A stretch of DNA of 23,964 nt from Candidatus Bipolaricaulota bacterium. GTDB lineage: Bacteria; Bipolaricaulota; Bipolaricaulia; UBA7950; UBA9294. Made by a program: the position numbers and the translations under genes. Position 1 is the first letter of the stretch, and every line of letters begins with the position of its first letter. The DNA is taken from assembly GCA_015485945.1 (NCBI GenBank), contig WFSM01000087.1, positions 1-23,964 of the forward strand, given 5' to 3'. The notes under the pieces are model-generated. The model did no database searches. It was not told the DNA's origin and saw only the letters and a list, made by a program, of their open reading frames with translations. This document shows positions 12,821 to 20,288 of this stretch, one piece after another.

Positions 12821-13909
12821 ATGGGGTTCACCTGTGGGCTAGTTGGACTGCCCAACGCGGGAAAATCGACGATCTTCAACGCGCTGTCCGGTGCGGATGC
12901 GCGTGTGGAACCGTATCCATTCTGCACAATCGATGCGAATATTGGTACGGTCCCGGTGCCGGATGCACGCCTTGACCGGCTTGCCGCTCTGTTTCCGGAC
13001 AAGAAACGTGTCCCCACCCATCTCGAGTTCATCGATATCGCCGGGTTGGTGCCAGGGGCGAGCGAGGGTGAGGGAATGGGGAACCAGTTTCTCGCGGAGA
13101 TTCGTGCTGTGGACGCGATCCTTCATATCGTGCGCTGTTTCTCCGATCAGAACGTGGCTCACGTCGCCGGTGGGATTGACCCGATCCGGGATATCGAGGC
13201 AGTGGAAACTGAGCTGCTGCTCAAGGATTTGGAGACGATGACGCGGGTGCGGGAGCGCCTCGCCCGTGAGGCGAAAGGGCCGGATCGCCGCGCTCCGGCG
13301 CGATTGGCAGCGTGGCAAGAGCTCGTCGACGCCGTCGCCGCGGGAGTGCCGCTGCGCAATCAGGAAATCCCGCATGTAGTTGCGGATCTGGTGCGCGAGG
13401 TGGCGCCGCTCACCATCAAACCGGTGATCTATGTGGCAAACGGGGGTGGAGATGGCGAGGATCAGTATACCGCCCGTGTTGCCGCGTATGCCGCGGAGCA
13501 TGGGGCGGAGGCGATTGCGATCTCCGGCTGGATCGAAGCAGAGGTCGCTGCGGCAGCGGGTTCGACCGCGGAGAGGACGGCACTTCTCGCCGAGTGGGGG
13601 CTCGCAGAAACCGGGTTGTCACGTTTGATCCGTGCCGGCTACCGCGCGTTGGATCTCGTGACGTTCTTCACATTTGTGGGGCCGGAAGCGCGGGCATGGA
13701 CGGTGCCGCACGGGACAACAGCCCCTCAGGCCGGGGGGATGATCCACTCCGATTTCGCCGATCGGTTCGTCCTCGCCGAGGTGATGAACTTGGATGAACT
13801 CATCGCGACGGGATCAGAGCACGCCCTGCGGGAGAGTGGCCGAGTGACGCGGGCAGGGCGCGATTACGTCGTGCAAGACGGGGACGTAATCCACTTTATC
13901 TCCGCATGA
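12821..13909 (+). CDS. ychF: YchF/OLA1-type redox-responsive ATPase
   Basis: A 362-residue P-loop protein of the Obg-related YchF family, which binds ribosomes and prefers ATP over GTP. Seen are the P-loop GLPNAGKST (9-17), the G3 motif 'DIAGLVPGASEGEGMGNQFL' (72-91), a coiled-coil middle domain (about 130-190) and a C-terminal TGS domain (about 278-362: 'DLVTFFTFVGPEARAWTVPHGTTAPQAGGMIH' in part, ending 'RDYVVQDGDVIHF'). The nucleotide-specificity motif, NxxE in typical YchF, reads N207-G-G-G210 here, so the Glu is missing. Length is normal. The final ATGA overlaps the Sua5/YrdC start. Confidence 0.95.
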   Translation: MGFTCGLVGLPNAGKSTIFNALSGADARVEPYPFCTIDANIGTVPVPDARLDRLAALFPDKKRVPTHLEFIDIAGLVPGASEGEGMGNQFLAEIRAVDAILHIVRCFSDQNVAHVAGGIDPIRDIEAVETELLLKDLETMTRVRERLAREAKGPDRRAPARLAAWQELVDAVAAGVPLRNQEIPHVVADLVREVAPLTIKPVIYVANGGGDGEDQYTARVAAYAAEHGAEAIAISGWIEAEVAAAAGSTAERTALLAEWGLAETGLSRLIRAGYRALDLVTFFTFVGPEARAWTVPHGTTAPQAGGMIHSDFADRFVLAEVMNLDELIATGSEHALRESGRVTRAGRDYVVQDGDVIHFISA

Positions 13910-14499
13910 ACCCGCGCGTTCTTTCCGTCGACGCTCCTGAGCTCTTCGATGCGGTGCACGAGATTCTCGAGACCGGCGGTGTCCTGATATTTCCAACCGA
14001 CACGGTGTATGGAATCGGAGGGAGCCCGTGGGATGAGGGCGCACTTGCCCGTGTGCGGGCGCTGAAGGGGCGCCCGGCGGATCAGCCGTTCACCCTCCAC
14101 CTTCCCGGGCGCGATTGGATCGCGCGGGTGGCCCAGCTCGACCAGCGGACGCGGGAAATTGTGGATCACTTTCTCCCGGGACCGTACACGTTCCTCCTTC
14201 CCGCCCTTCCCGGCGCGCCGGTAAGTGCAGTAATGGATAGGAAGGTGGGCGTTCGCGTGCCGGGACACCCGTTTTTCTCCCACGTGCTCGCCCGACTCAA
14301 CCGCGCCCTGTTCGGGACAAGCGTCAATCGCAGCGGTGAGCTCCCGCTTGTTGACCTCGCCACGATCATCGAGGAATTCTCAGGTGTCGACTTGATCGTT
14401 ACCGGCCCGATTACGATCGGGACTCCGTCAGCGGTAATTGACCTGACAACGGACCCGCCCATTGCCATCCGCGGTACCCTGCCCGAGGGACTGCGATGA
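13906..14499 (+). CDS. L-threonylcarbamoyladenylate synthase (Sua5/YrdC family)
   Basis: A 197-residue YrdC-domain protein. The family makes threonylcarbamoyl-AMP from Thr, bicarbonate and ATP, the first step of the t6A37 modification of ANN-decoding tRNAs. Visible are 'GGVLIFPTDTVYGIGG' (about 24-39), the 'RVRALKGRPADQPFTLHL' KxR-type motif (about 49-66), 'FLPGPYTFLLPA', 'VGVRVPGHPFF' and 'FGTSVNRSGE' with the SxxN pair. The length matches the short TsaC/YwlC core, without the extra Sua5 C-terminal domain. The ATG overlaps ychF, and its stop overlaps the start of the broken EamA gene (ATGA), so all three were one operon. Confidence 0.93.
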   Translation: MNPRVLSVDAPELFDAVHEILETGGVLIFPTDTVYGIGGSPWDEGALARVRALKGRPADQPFTLHLPGRDWIARVAQLDQRTREIVDHFLPGPYTFLLPALPGAPVSAVMDRKVGVRVPGHPFFSHVLARLNRALFGTSVNRSGELPLVDLATIIEEFSGVDLIVTGPITIGTPSAVIDLTTDPPIAIRGTLPEGLR

Positions 14500-14774
14500 A
14501 ATTCGCGCCGCTTACTCTTCTGTTGATCACCGTAATATGGGGATGGACGTTTGTCCTGGTGAAGGAAGGGATGAGCGAAGTGGGACCACTCACGTTCCTC
14601 GCCGGCCGGTTTCTTATCGCGTTTTTGCTTTTGATCCCCCTATTTTGGGGCGCGGTGCGCCGCATCGACCGCCGTACCCTGGGAGCGGGTGCGGTAATCG
14701 GCGTTGCGCTGTTCAGCGGATATTTGTTTCAGACATGGGGGCTTGTCTACACCACCGCCCGTATACTTGTGTAA
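14496..14774 (+). pseudogene. EamA/DMT-family permease, truncated
   Basis: The first about 87 codons of a drug/metabolite transporter of the EamA type, which normally has about 290 residues and ten helices. The start 'LLLITVIWGWTFVLVKEGM' (helix 1), 'PLTFLAGRFLIAFLLLIPLFW' (helix 2) and 'GAVIGVALFSGYLFQTWGLVYTTA' (helix 3) are typical. The sequence then leaves the family pattern ('RILV' and a stop) exactly where 'YTTAS..AFL' should continue. Base composition drops at the same place. The gene was therefore cut at about 14755-14765, and the rest is not in the window. A three-helix product is unlikely to work. Confidence 0.88.
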
Positions 14775-14776
14775 TG

Positions 14777-15034
14777 TGTAGCGACTAACACTTGACTAGG
14801 CATGGCCCCTTCTCCAAGATGACCTTACTAGACCAGACTGCCGGTCAAACTTAGCACACCGGGCGTACAACTTTTCCACTGTACTGCCCTGGGGGCTGGG
14901 GGCTTGGCACCCGAAAGTAGCTCTAGAGCCACTTTGGCCTTGAACTGGGGTGAACTTGCACCGCTTGTCCACTCTAACCCTCTCTTCAATTGACCCTCTC
15001 TAAACCTGGTGTCCAATTCAGAGGGTCCACTGCA
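14777..15034 (-). mobile_element. remnant of an IS3-family insertion sequence
   Basis: On the minus strand, a GTG at 14972 begins a peptide MDKRCKFTP that, after a one-base loss in a C run near 14946, continues as 'QFKAKVALELLSGAK', the N-terminal helix-turn-helix of IS3-type OrfA transposases. A later piece reads 'VEKLYARCAKF', like the OrfA leucine-zipper part, with the sequence between them shortened. OrfB is absent. The end at 15008-15034 (complement TGCAGTGGACCCTCTGAATT then GGACACC) resembles IS3 terminal repeats; TGTAGCGAC at 14777 may be the other, decayed end. No target duplication is obvious. The rest of 14775-15186 holds only this remnant and the promoter at 15121, and I see no other gene. 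Confidence 0.65.
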
Positions 15035-15120
15035 GTCACACTTTCCCAAGAACTCCTCGAAAGCCCATAAGTCCAGATCCCGGGATGGGTCCCCATCTCT
15101 TGGATCATCTACCCGAGGTC

Positions 15121-15148
15121 TTGACATTTCGTGTTAGATCCCTATAAT
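15121..15148 (+). promoter_or_regulatory. perfect-consensus sigma-70 promoter
   Basis: TTGACA (15121-15126), a 16-base spacer and TATAAT (15143-15148): both boxes match the consensus fully. Transcription should start near 15155, about 30 bases before the IclR start codon. It lies about 90 bases outside the IS3 remnant's end. Confidence 0.85.
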
Positions 15149-15186
15149 GGCTTATTGTGAAATTTGGTTTTCAGGAAGTGGAAACC

Positions 15187-15954
15187 GTGGCGAAGATGAA
15201 TAAGTCTGTAGAGAAGGCACTCAATATACTTGAGGAACTTGCTGGTGGTGATGCTATTTCTCTTACGGAGCTTTCACAGCGTTTATCTTATCCTCCTAGT
15301 ACTGCGTATCGTCTGCTAAACACTCTCGTTGACAAGAACTATGTGTATAAGAATAAAAACCTTTATAGAATTGGCCCAGGAGTATTGCGATTGCAGGCTC
15401 TGTCACGGCAGAATCTTCAACTAGAACAACTTGTATGGCCTTTCTTAGTTGAGTTAGAAAAGCAAACAGAGTTAACTACTAACTTGGCAATAAAAGATGG
15501 ATTGGAAATGTTTATAATTAAGATCATAAACGGTTCTAAAAATTTAGTCGTAAACCATAATCTGGGGATGTCTGTTCCTCTTCATGCCTCTGCGTTAGGT
15601 AAATGTTTGCTCGCCTTTTCACCAACGGATGAGCAATGGATGTTTTTGAATCATTTGGAGCTAAAGAAGTATACTCCTAGAACAATTACTGATTTAACTC
15701 ACTTAACTCAAGAACTCGAAGTGACTAAGCAGCGTGGTTACAGCGTTGATGATGAGGAATTCGTAACGGGCATCCGTTGTATTGGGGTACCACTTTTAGA
15801 TGCGGATAACAGGGTGATCGCTGCCATGAGCATTTCTGGATTAACATCCCAGGTCAATGATGCAACACTAGGGAACTACGTGAAAACTGCTATGAGTATA
15901 GGAAGGAAGGTTTCGTCACTTATATTGTTGTCCCATAATGCAGAGTATGCTTAA
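15187..15954 (+). CDS. IclR-family transcriptional regulator
   Basis: A 255-residue DNA-binding regulator. The N-terminal winged helix-turn-helix (about residues 5-60: 'SVEKALNILEELAG', 'SLTELSQRLSYPPSTAYRLLNTL') is followed by the IclR effector-binding domain ('VPLHASALGKCLLAF' near the middle and 'RGYSVDDEEFVTGIRCIGVPLLD' after it). IclR proteins bind small carbon compounds and usually control neighbouring catabolic or uptake genes. I chose the GTG at 15187, six bases after AGGAAGTGG. An ATG at 15196 is also possible, and a GTG at 15157 would sit at the transcript's first bases. It heads the AT-rich cassette, and the amino-acid importer downstream is its likely target. Codon use is AT-richer than in the genes before 14760. 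Confidence 0.92.
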   Translation: MAKMNKSVEKALNILEELAGGDAISLTELSQRLSYPPSTAYRLLNTLVDKNYVYKNKNLYRIGPGVLRLQALSRQNLQLEQLVWPFLVELEKQTELTTNLAIKDGLEMFIIKIINGSKNLVVNHNLGMSVPLHASALGKCLLAFSPTDEQWMFLNHLELKKYTPRTITDLTHLTQELEVTKQRGYSVDDEEFVTGIRCIGVPLLDADNRVIAAMSISGLTSQVNDATLGNYVKTAMSIGRKVSSLILLSHNAEYA

Positions 15955-15963
15955 CTAATACCT

Positions 15964-16000
15964 GGTGATTGCCTAGTGTCAGCGGGTAAAGGTGATTGCC
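15964..16000 (+). repeat. 10-base direct repeat upstream of the binding-protein gene
   Basis: GGTGATTGCC occurs at 15964-15973 and again at 15991-16000, 27 bases apart, between the IclR gene and the binding-protein gene. It could be a regulator site. A strong AAAGGAGGTGAGG sequence (16005-16017) follows with no convincing gene behind it. Confidence 0.4.
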
Positions 16001-16099
16001 GTTCAAAGGAGGTGAGGAAAAGCGTTGAGGTGAGAGGGAGCTTTATTGGGCAGTAATCAGCAAAGGAAGAGAGTTAGTACTATAACTAAGGAGGAGACA

Positions 16100-16987
16100 A
16101 TGAGTAAAAAGAAAATTGTGCGATTGTTTGTGGTCATGATAGGAATAGCGACTTTGTTGGTATTAATGGGCGGTGTTATTGCTCAGGCGCAGGCGGCCAG
16201 CAAAACCATCATTGTTGGTACCTCAGCAGATTATCCACCGTTTGAATGGGTCGATGGAAATGGCAATTACGTAGGTTTTGATATGGATGTCATGCGGGCG
16301 ATCGCTATAGAAGAGGGCTACAACATCGTAATCAAAGATATTGGTTTCGATGCGCTAATACCGGCTTTGCAAGCAGGCAAGATCGATATAATCGCTGCTG
16401 ATCTAACGATCACACCAGCGCGAGCTAAAGTAATTTCTTACTCAGTTCCTTATTGGGCATCAGATTTTGATGTACTTGTGCGTAAGGACTCGGGCCTCAA
16501 CATCATTACTGCTCTTAGCCTTGGACATAAAGTCGGGGCGCAAACGGGCACAACGCAGAACGAGTTTATGAATAACCTCATTAAAAGTGGGGTTAACGTA
16601 CAGGTAAAGCTGTATGAGACTAATAATCTCGCGATTCTGGACCTAAAAGCAGGCCGGCTAGATGCTTTCATTAGTGATTCGCCAGCTGCCCAGGCATTCC
16701 AGAAGGCAAATTCGAACGTTCTGGTAGACGTTGGGGTTATCCATACTGGTGAGAATGCCGGATTTGCTGTTCAGAAAGGTGACCCCAAAGGAATACTGCC
16801 GCTGATTAAGGACGGCCTAGCTAAGCTACACGCAAATGGGGTGTGGGGTAACCTAGTTACTGCGTATATGACAGGCAATTTAAAGAAAATTACTGATTGT
16901 TACGCACAATTTGGGCATTATATCACTGTAGAGAAGGATCCAGTTACTTACGCAAAGGATCTAGCGGCGTGTATGACAAGTAAATAG
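16100..16987 (+). CDS. periplasmic amino-acid-binding protein of an ABC importer
   Basis: A 295-residue family 3 solute-binding protein (SBP_bac_3). A signal peptide with a basic start (KKKIVR) and a hydrophobic core ends at 'AQAQA' (cleavage about residue 32); there is no lipobox Cys. The mature protein opens with the family-typical 'KTIIVGTSADYPPFEW', then 'GFDMDVMRAIA', 'FDALIPALQAGKIDIIAADLTITPARAK' (in part) and 'GHKVGAQTGTTQ'. The C-terminus is extended and has two Cys (in 'TDCYAQ' and 'AACMTSK') that could form a disulfide. It captures a polar amino acid for the permeases at 20289-22415. The ATG at 16100 has AAGGAGGA just upstream; an earlier TTG at 16046 is less likely. Confidence 0.92.
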   Translation: MSKKKIVRLFVVMIGIATLLVLMGGVIAQAQAASKTIIVGTSADYPPFEWVDGNGNYVGFDMDVMRAIAIEEGYNIVIKDIGFDALIPALQAGKIDIIAADLTITPARAKVISYSVPYWASDFDVLVRKDSGLNIITALSLGHKVGAQTGTTQNEFMNNLIKSGVNVQVKLYETNNLAILDLKAGRLDAFISDSPAAQAFQKANSNVLVDVGVIHTGENAGFAVQKGDPKGILPLIKDGLAKLHANGVWGNLVTAYMTGNLKKITDCYAQFGHYITVEKDPVTYAKDLAACMTSK

Positions 16988-17001
16988 TGGACAAGATGGA
17001 G

Positions 17002-17029
17002 GGCCGCACCTAGGTATATCTGTGCGGCC
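17002..17029 (+). terminator. stem-loop after the binding-protein gene
   Basis: An 8-bp perfect stem GGCCGCAC/GTGCGGCC (17002-17009/17022-17029) with a 12-base loop, 15 bases after the stop. There is only a weak T run behind it, so it may act as a partial terminator or protect the 3' end of the binding-protein message. Confidence 0.5.
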
Positions 17030-17076
17030 TTCCGGTTATGTCTTAGTGCATAAACTATTGCAAAGGAGGGTTTGCT

Positions 17077-18579
17077 ATGTACAGTGTTGATAGCGCACTA
17101 AGAAGGCACTTCATACCGACTATGGTCCTCATGGTGATTATACTTCTGAGCGTTACCACGTTCGTTGCAGCCACAACCCCGGCGAAGGTTGCCAATCACT
17201 GCACGATGTTACTTGTCGGAAAAGGTGCAACAACGGATGGGTCTGTGTTAATTGCCCGTAATGAAGATTTCCCCGGGAATTGGGCTAAGCATATCATTAT
17301 TGTGCCGTTCGCAACTCATAAGTCGGGTGCAGTAATCAAATCCGCTACTGGATTTGTTATGCCTCTTCCACCTATAACCTATGGGTACATCTCTCTCCAA
17401 GACTGGGATCCAACTCAAGGACGGTTTAATGAGGGAGGCATCAACGAATATCAAGTAGGGGTAAGCGCTACAGAGTCTGCCAGTCAAAATGCTAAGGCTA
17501 AAGCAGTAGACCCAGTAGTGAAGACAGGCATAGGGGAAAACATAATAACGGCAATAGTTCTCCAGCAAGCCAAGACCGCATTAGAGGGAGTAGAGCTAGT
17601 AGGGCAACTAGTTGAAAAATACGGATCCAGCGAGATATTCGGCATGGCAATAGGGGATCCGAATGAAGTCTGGTTACTGGAAGTAGGGGGCGGGCATCAC
17701 TGGGTAGCTGAAAGAGTTCCAGATAATAGCTATGTGTTGGAGCCAAATGCGTTACGTATAGGAAAGGTCGATTTGTCTGACACAGTTGATTTTAGAGGAT
17801 CTCCGGATCTTATCACCTTTGCGGAAGAACACGGACTTTATGATCCTGCCAGCGGTGAACCGTTTAACTTCGCCAAGGCATATGGAACGGCTAGCAACCC
17901 ATCGGTTCGAAACTATCGTCGGGTATGGGGAGCAGAGTATTTTCTAAGTCCGTCAACTCACCCTAACCCTAACGCAAAGTGGTATCCATTGTTTCTTGCT
18001 CCTGACCAGAAAATTTCCCCGCAGCGCGTGATGTCCCTTATGCGGTATCATTATCAGGGAACTAAATACGATACGGAAACTGCTACTGGCAAGAATGAAA
18101 GAGCTATTGGCATCAGCAATACACTGGAGTCACATGTTTTGCAATTAAGGAGTTGGCTTCCTAATCCAATAGGTGGAGTGGAATGGGTGGCTATGTCTGC
18201 TCCTAGGACAAGTGTTTATGTGCCTTATTACTCGGGCATCACAAAGATACCTTACAATTATCAAATTGGCACCGATCATTATGACGGCGCGTCTGCTTAC
18301 TGGGCGTTCCGAACGGTAACCAGCCTAACCTTTACAAATTTCCCAAAGTTAGCGAAGGATGTGCAGCCGGTTTGGAAGGCGTTTGAAGAGCGCGAATTTG
18401 CGCTACAGCCGGCTATTGAAAAACTCGCCGTTGAATTATATGGTCAGAATAAGACTTTAGCGACGGAGTTTCTTACTACCTACTCCGACGGTCTAGCTTT
18501 AGAGGCATTGAGCACAGCTTTCACTCTGGAAGAGTCTTTAAGGACAAAAATAGCCGGTGAAGCGCACGGCGCTTATTAA
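17077..18579 (+). CDS. exported C69-family dipeptidase
   Basis: A 500-residue Ntn-hydrolase of peptidase family C69 (PepD-like). The N-terminal signal anchor (residues about 14-32) is followed by the nucleophile Cys42 in 'ANHCTMLLVGKGATTDGS', then the family-typical 'IARNEDF'. Further landmarks are 'GGINEYQVGVSATES', 'SEIFGMAIGDPNEVWLLEVGGGHHWVAERV' (in part) and 'SVYVPYYSGIT'. In this family the Cys becomes the N-terminus after processing and cleaves dipeptides. The signal sequence places this copy outside the membrane, unlike cytosolic PepD. It lies directly behind the binding-protein gene and has a strong AAAGGAGG site at about 17063. It probably releases amino acids for the importer. A hairpin terminator follows. 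Confidence 0.92.
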   Translation: MYSVDSALRRHFIPTMVLMVIILLSVTTFVAATTPAKVANHCTMLLVGKGATTDGSVLIARNEDFPGNWAKHIIIVPFATHKSGAVIKSATGFVMPLPPITYGYISLQDWDPTQGRFNEGGINEYQVGVSATESASQNAKAKAVDPVVKTGIGENIITAIVLQQAKTALEGVELVGQLVEKYGSSEIFGMAIGDPNEVWLLEVGGGHHWVAERVPDNSYVLEPNALRIGKVDLSDTVDFRGSPDLITFAEEHGLYDPASGEPFNFAKAYGTASNPSVRNYRRVWGAEYFLSPSTHPNPNAKWYPLFLAPDQKISPQRVMSLMRYHYQGTKYDTETATGKNERAIGISNTLESHVLQLRSWLPNPIGGVEWVAMSAPRTSVYVPYYSGITKIPYNYQIGTDHYDGASAYWAFRTVTSLTFTNFPKLAKDVQPVWKAFEEREFALQPAIEKLAVELYGQNKTLATEFLTTYSDGLALEALSTAFTLEESLRTKIAGEAHGAY

Positions 18580-18589
18580 TAAGTGGGGG

Positions 18590-18640
18590 GTAGCCTCCAC
18601 CAGAGTGAATCCATCCTGGTGGAGGCTACTCTATAAGTTT
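18590..18640 (+). terminator. strong hairpin terminator after the dipeptidase gene
   Basis: A perfect 14-bp stem GTAGCCTCCACCAG/CTGGTGGAGGCTAC (18590-18603/18616-18629) with a 12-base loop, followed by TCTATAAGTTTT. It ends the regulator-binding protein-dipeptidase unit and would separate it from the genes after 18864. Confidence 0.8.
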
Positions 18641-18700
18641 TGAGAATAAAGAGTATTACTGCAAGTTGCAAGGTTTCCGATTGGAGATCTTACGAAGGCG

Positions 18701-18838
18701 GTGATTTCTATCGAAAGGTTATATGGATTAGGAAATCAGGCATTATTCATAGCAGAGGTGTTCTGGATGGATTTATTTATGAAGTGTTGTCAAGTTATCT
18801 ATTTAGAGCTCATTGATGGAGTGAAGGAGATATCTTGA
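18701..18838 (+). other. possible 45-codon reading frame, doubtful
   Basis: In the 230-base gap between the terminator and the threonine-synthase-like gene, a GTG at 18701 opens 45 codons ('MISIERLYGLGNQALFIAEV' to a TGA at 18838) with a weak GAAGGCGG site upstream. The peptide has a hydrophobic stretch but no recognisable family. It may be chance. The gap otherwise shows no clear promoter or riboswitch that I can identify. Confidence 0.15.
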
Positions 18839-18863
18839 AAAGAGGAAAAGGGAGAGTAAACCC

Positions 18864-20156
18864 TTGACGAGAATTTTAGCTTCTAATCTTAGATGCGTCA
18901 CTTGTGGTAGAGAATACTCTTTTGACGATAAGAAATTCTTATGCCCTAAATGCGGGAAGAAATTATACGGGAAAGTCATAACTACACCTGGAACCCTTGA
19001 AGTCGGATATCACTACGATGGTGCGGAGAGCATCGTTAACAAAAATGTTTTGAAGTGCCGGAGCGGAGGTGTTTGGAAGTACAGCGAATTATTACCAATC
19101 TTCAATGAGGAATTCATCGTAACTTTGGGTGAAGGAGATACTCCTCTTACCAAGTGCGAAAGGCTTGGACATGAACTTAGTCTCAATTCTCTCTATATTA
19201 AAAACGAGACGTTAAACCCGACGGGTTCCTTTAAAGATCGGGGGGCTGCTGTCGCGATAAGCAAGGCGAGGGAATACGGGTTTGATACTGTATCTTGCGC
19301 TTCCTCAGGTAGCCTAGCTGCGGCAATAGCGGCTTATGCATCTAAAGCGGGGTTAAAGAGCTACATTTTCGTTCCCGCAGCTACACCACACGCCAAGATC
19401 ACCCAAGCATTGATGTATGGCGCAAAAGTTATCGCCGTTCGGGGTATTTATGAAGAGGCCATGAACCTTCAGATTGAGGTTTGTGAAGATAGGAGCTGGT
19501 ATAACTGTACAAATGGGCTTAACCCCTTTAGGCTTGAGGGTGATAAAACGACAGCTTATGAGATCTGCGAGCAACTTGGTTGGAACGCTCCTGATAAACT
19601 TATCATTCCAACTGGTAGCGGGGGTAATCTAGCAGGTGAGTGGAAAGGATTTAAAGAATTCTTTAAACTGGGGCTAATCCACACTTTGCCTAAACTTATT
19701 GCAGTACAGGTTACAGCCGGGGCTCCAATAGCAAAGGCGTTTTTGGAGGATAAGGATGAAGCATCACCGCTTCCCTTGAAATCAGTAGAGGATACGATTG
19801 CAGGTGGACTAGTTGGGGCTTATTCCGAGTATGGAACCCTTGCCCTCCGCGCCATTAGGGAATCACATGGCATAGCTAACATTGTTGATGATAAGAGCAT
19901 TTTAGAGGCTCAAAAGTTGCTAGCTCAGACTGAGGGTATCTTTGCTGAACCTTCAGGGGCAGCAAGTATAGCTAGCCTTATTCAAATGGCCGAAAATAAA
20001 GAGGTCAATAAAAACGAAGTCATAGTGTGTGTAATTACCGGCAACGGGCTTCGCGATATCGAAGTCGCAAGAGGACTTGTGCCAGTTCCTATCGAGGTCG
20101 AGCCTAATATAGAAGATTTTCGACGTGCTATGCAGGGAACAAATGGTGCGCTTTGA
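18864..20156 (+). CDS. threonine-synthase-like PLP enzyme (fold type II)
   Basis: A 430-residue pyridoxal-phosphate enzyme of the tryptophan-synthase-beta fold. A zinc-ribbon-like N-terminus has Cys11, Cys14, Cys27 and Cys30 ('CVTCG', 'CPKCG'). 'GEGDTPL' and the PLP-binding Lys124 in 'NPTGSFKDRGAAV' follow, then the phosphate loop 'PTGSGGNLAG' and the C-terminal 'AEPSGAASIASL' and 'ITGNGLRD'. It matches threonine synthase, which makes Thr from O-phosphohomoserine. Its place among uptake and aminotransferase genes suggests it could instead act on the imported amino acid, as related lyases and cysteate or diaminoacid synthases do; this is inference. The start is TTG at 18864 behind AAAGGGAGAG. 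It follows a terminator, so it needs its own promoter. Confidence 0.82.
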   Translation: MTRILASNLRCVTCGREYSFDDKKFLCPKCGKKLYGKVITTPGTLEVGYHYDGAESIVNKNVLKCRSGGVWKYSELLPIFNEEFIVTLGEGDTPLTKCERLGHELSLNSLYIKNETLNPTGSFKDRGAAVAISKAREYGFDTVSCASSGSLAAAIAAYASKAGLKSYIFVPAATPHAKITQALMYGAKVIAVRGIYEEAMNLQIEVCEDRSWYNCTNGLNPFRLEGDKTTAYEICEQLGWNAPDKLIIPTGSGGNLAGEWKGFKEFFKLGLIHTLPKLIAVQVTAGAPIAKAFLEDKDEASPLPLKSVEDTIAGGLVGAYSEYGTLALRAIRESHGIANIVDDKSILEAQKLLAQTEGIFAEPSGAASIASLIQMAENKEVNKNEVIVCVITGNGLRDIEVARGLVPVPIEVEPNIEDFRRAMQGTNGAL

Positions 20157-20288
20157 ACGCGTCACTATAACGACTAGTTCAGTACTTTGGTTAATATGAG
20201 TACATTGTGTCTACGGTGTAAAGGAAAGGTGCTCTATATATCAGTGAAATGGATATAAAGGGATGGTCAAAAAGGAGGTACCACAATA

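Noticed and set aside
14828..15127. A 99-codon minus-strand open frame as an intact gene
   Set aside because: Only its middle ('SPQFKAKVALELLSGAK') is meaningful, and that is the frameshifted IS3 OrfA; the rest is unrelated sequence on both sides.
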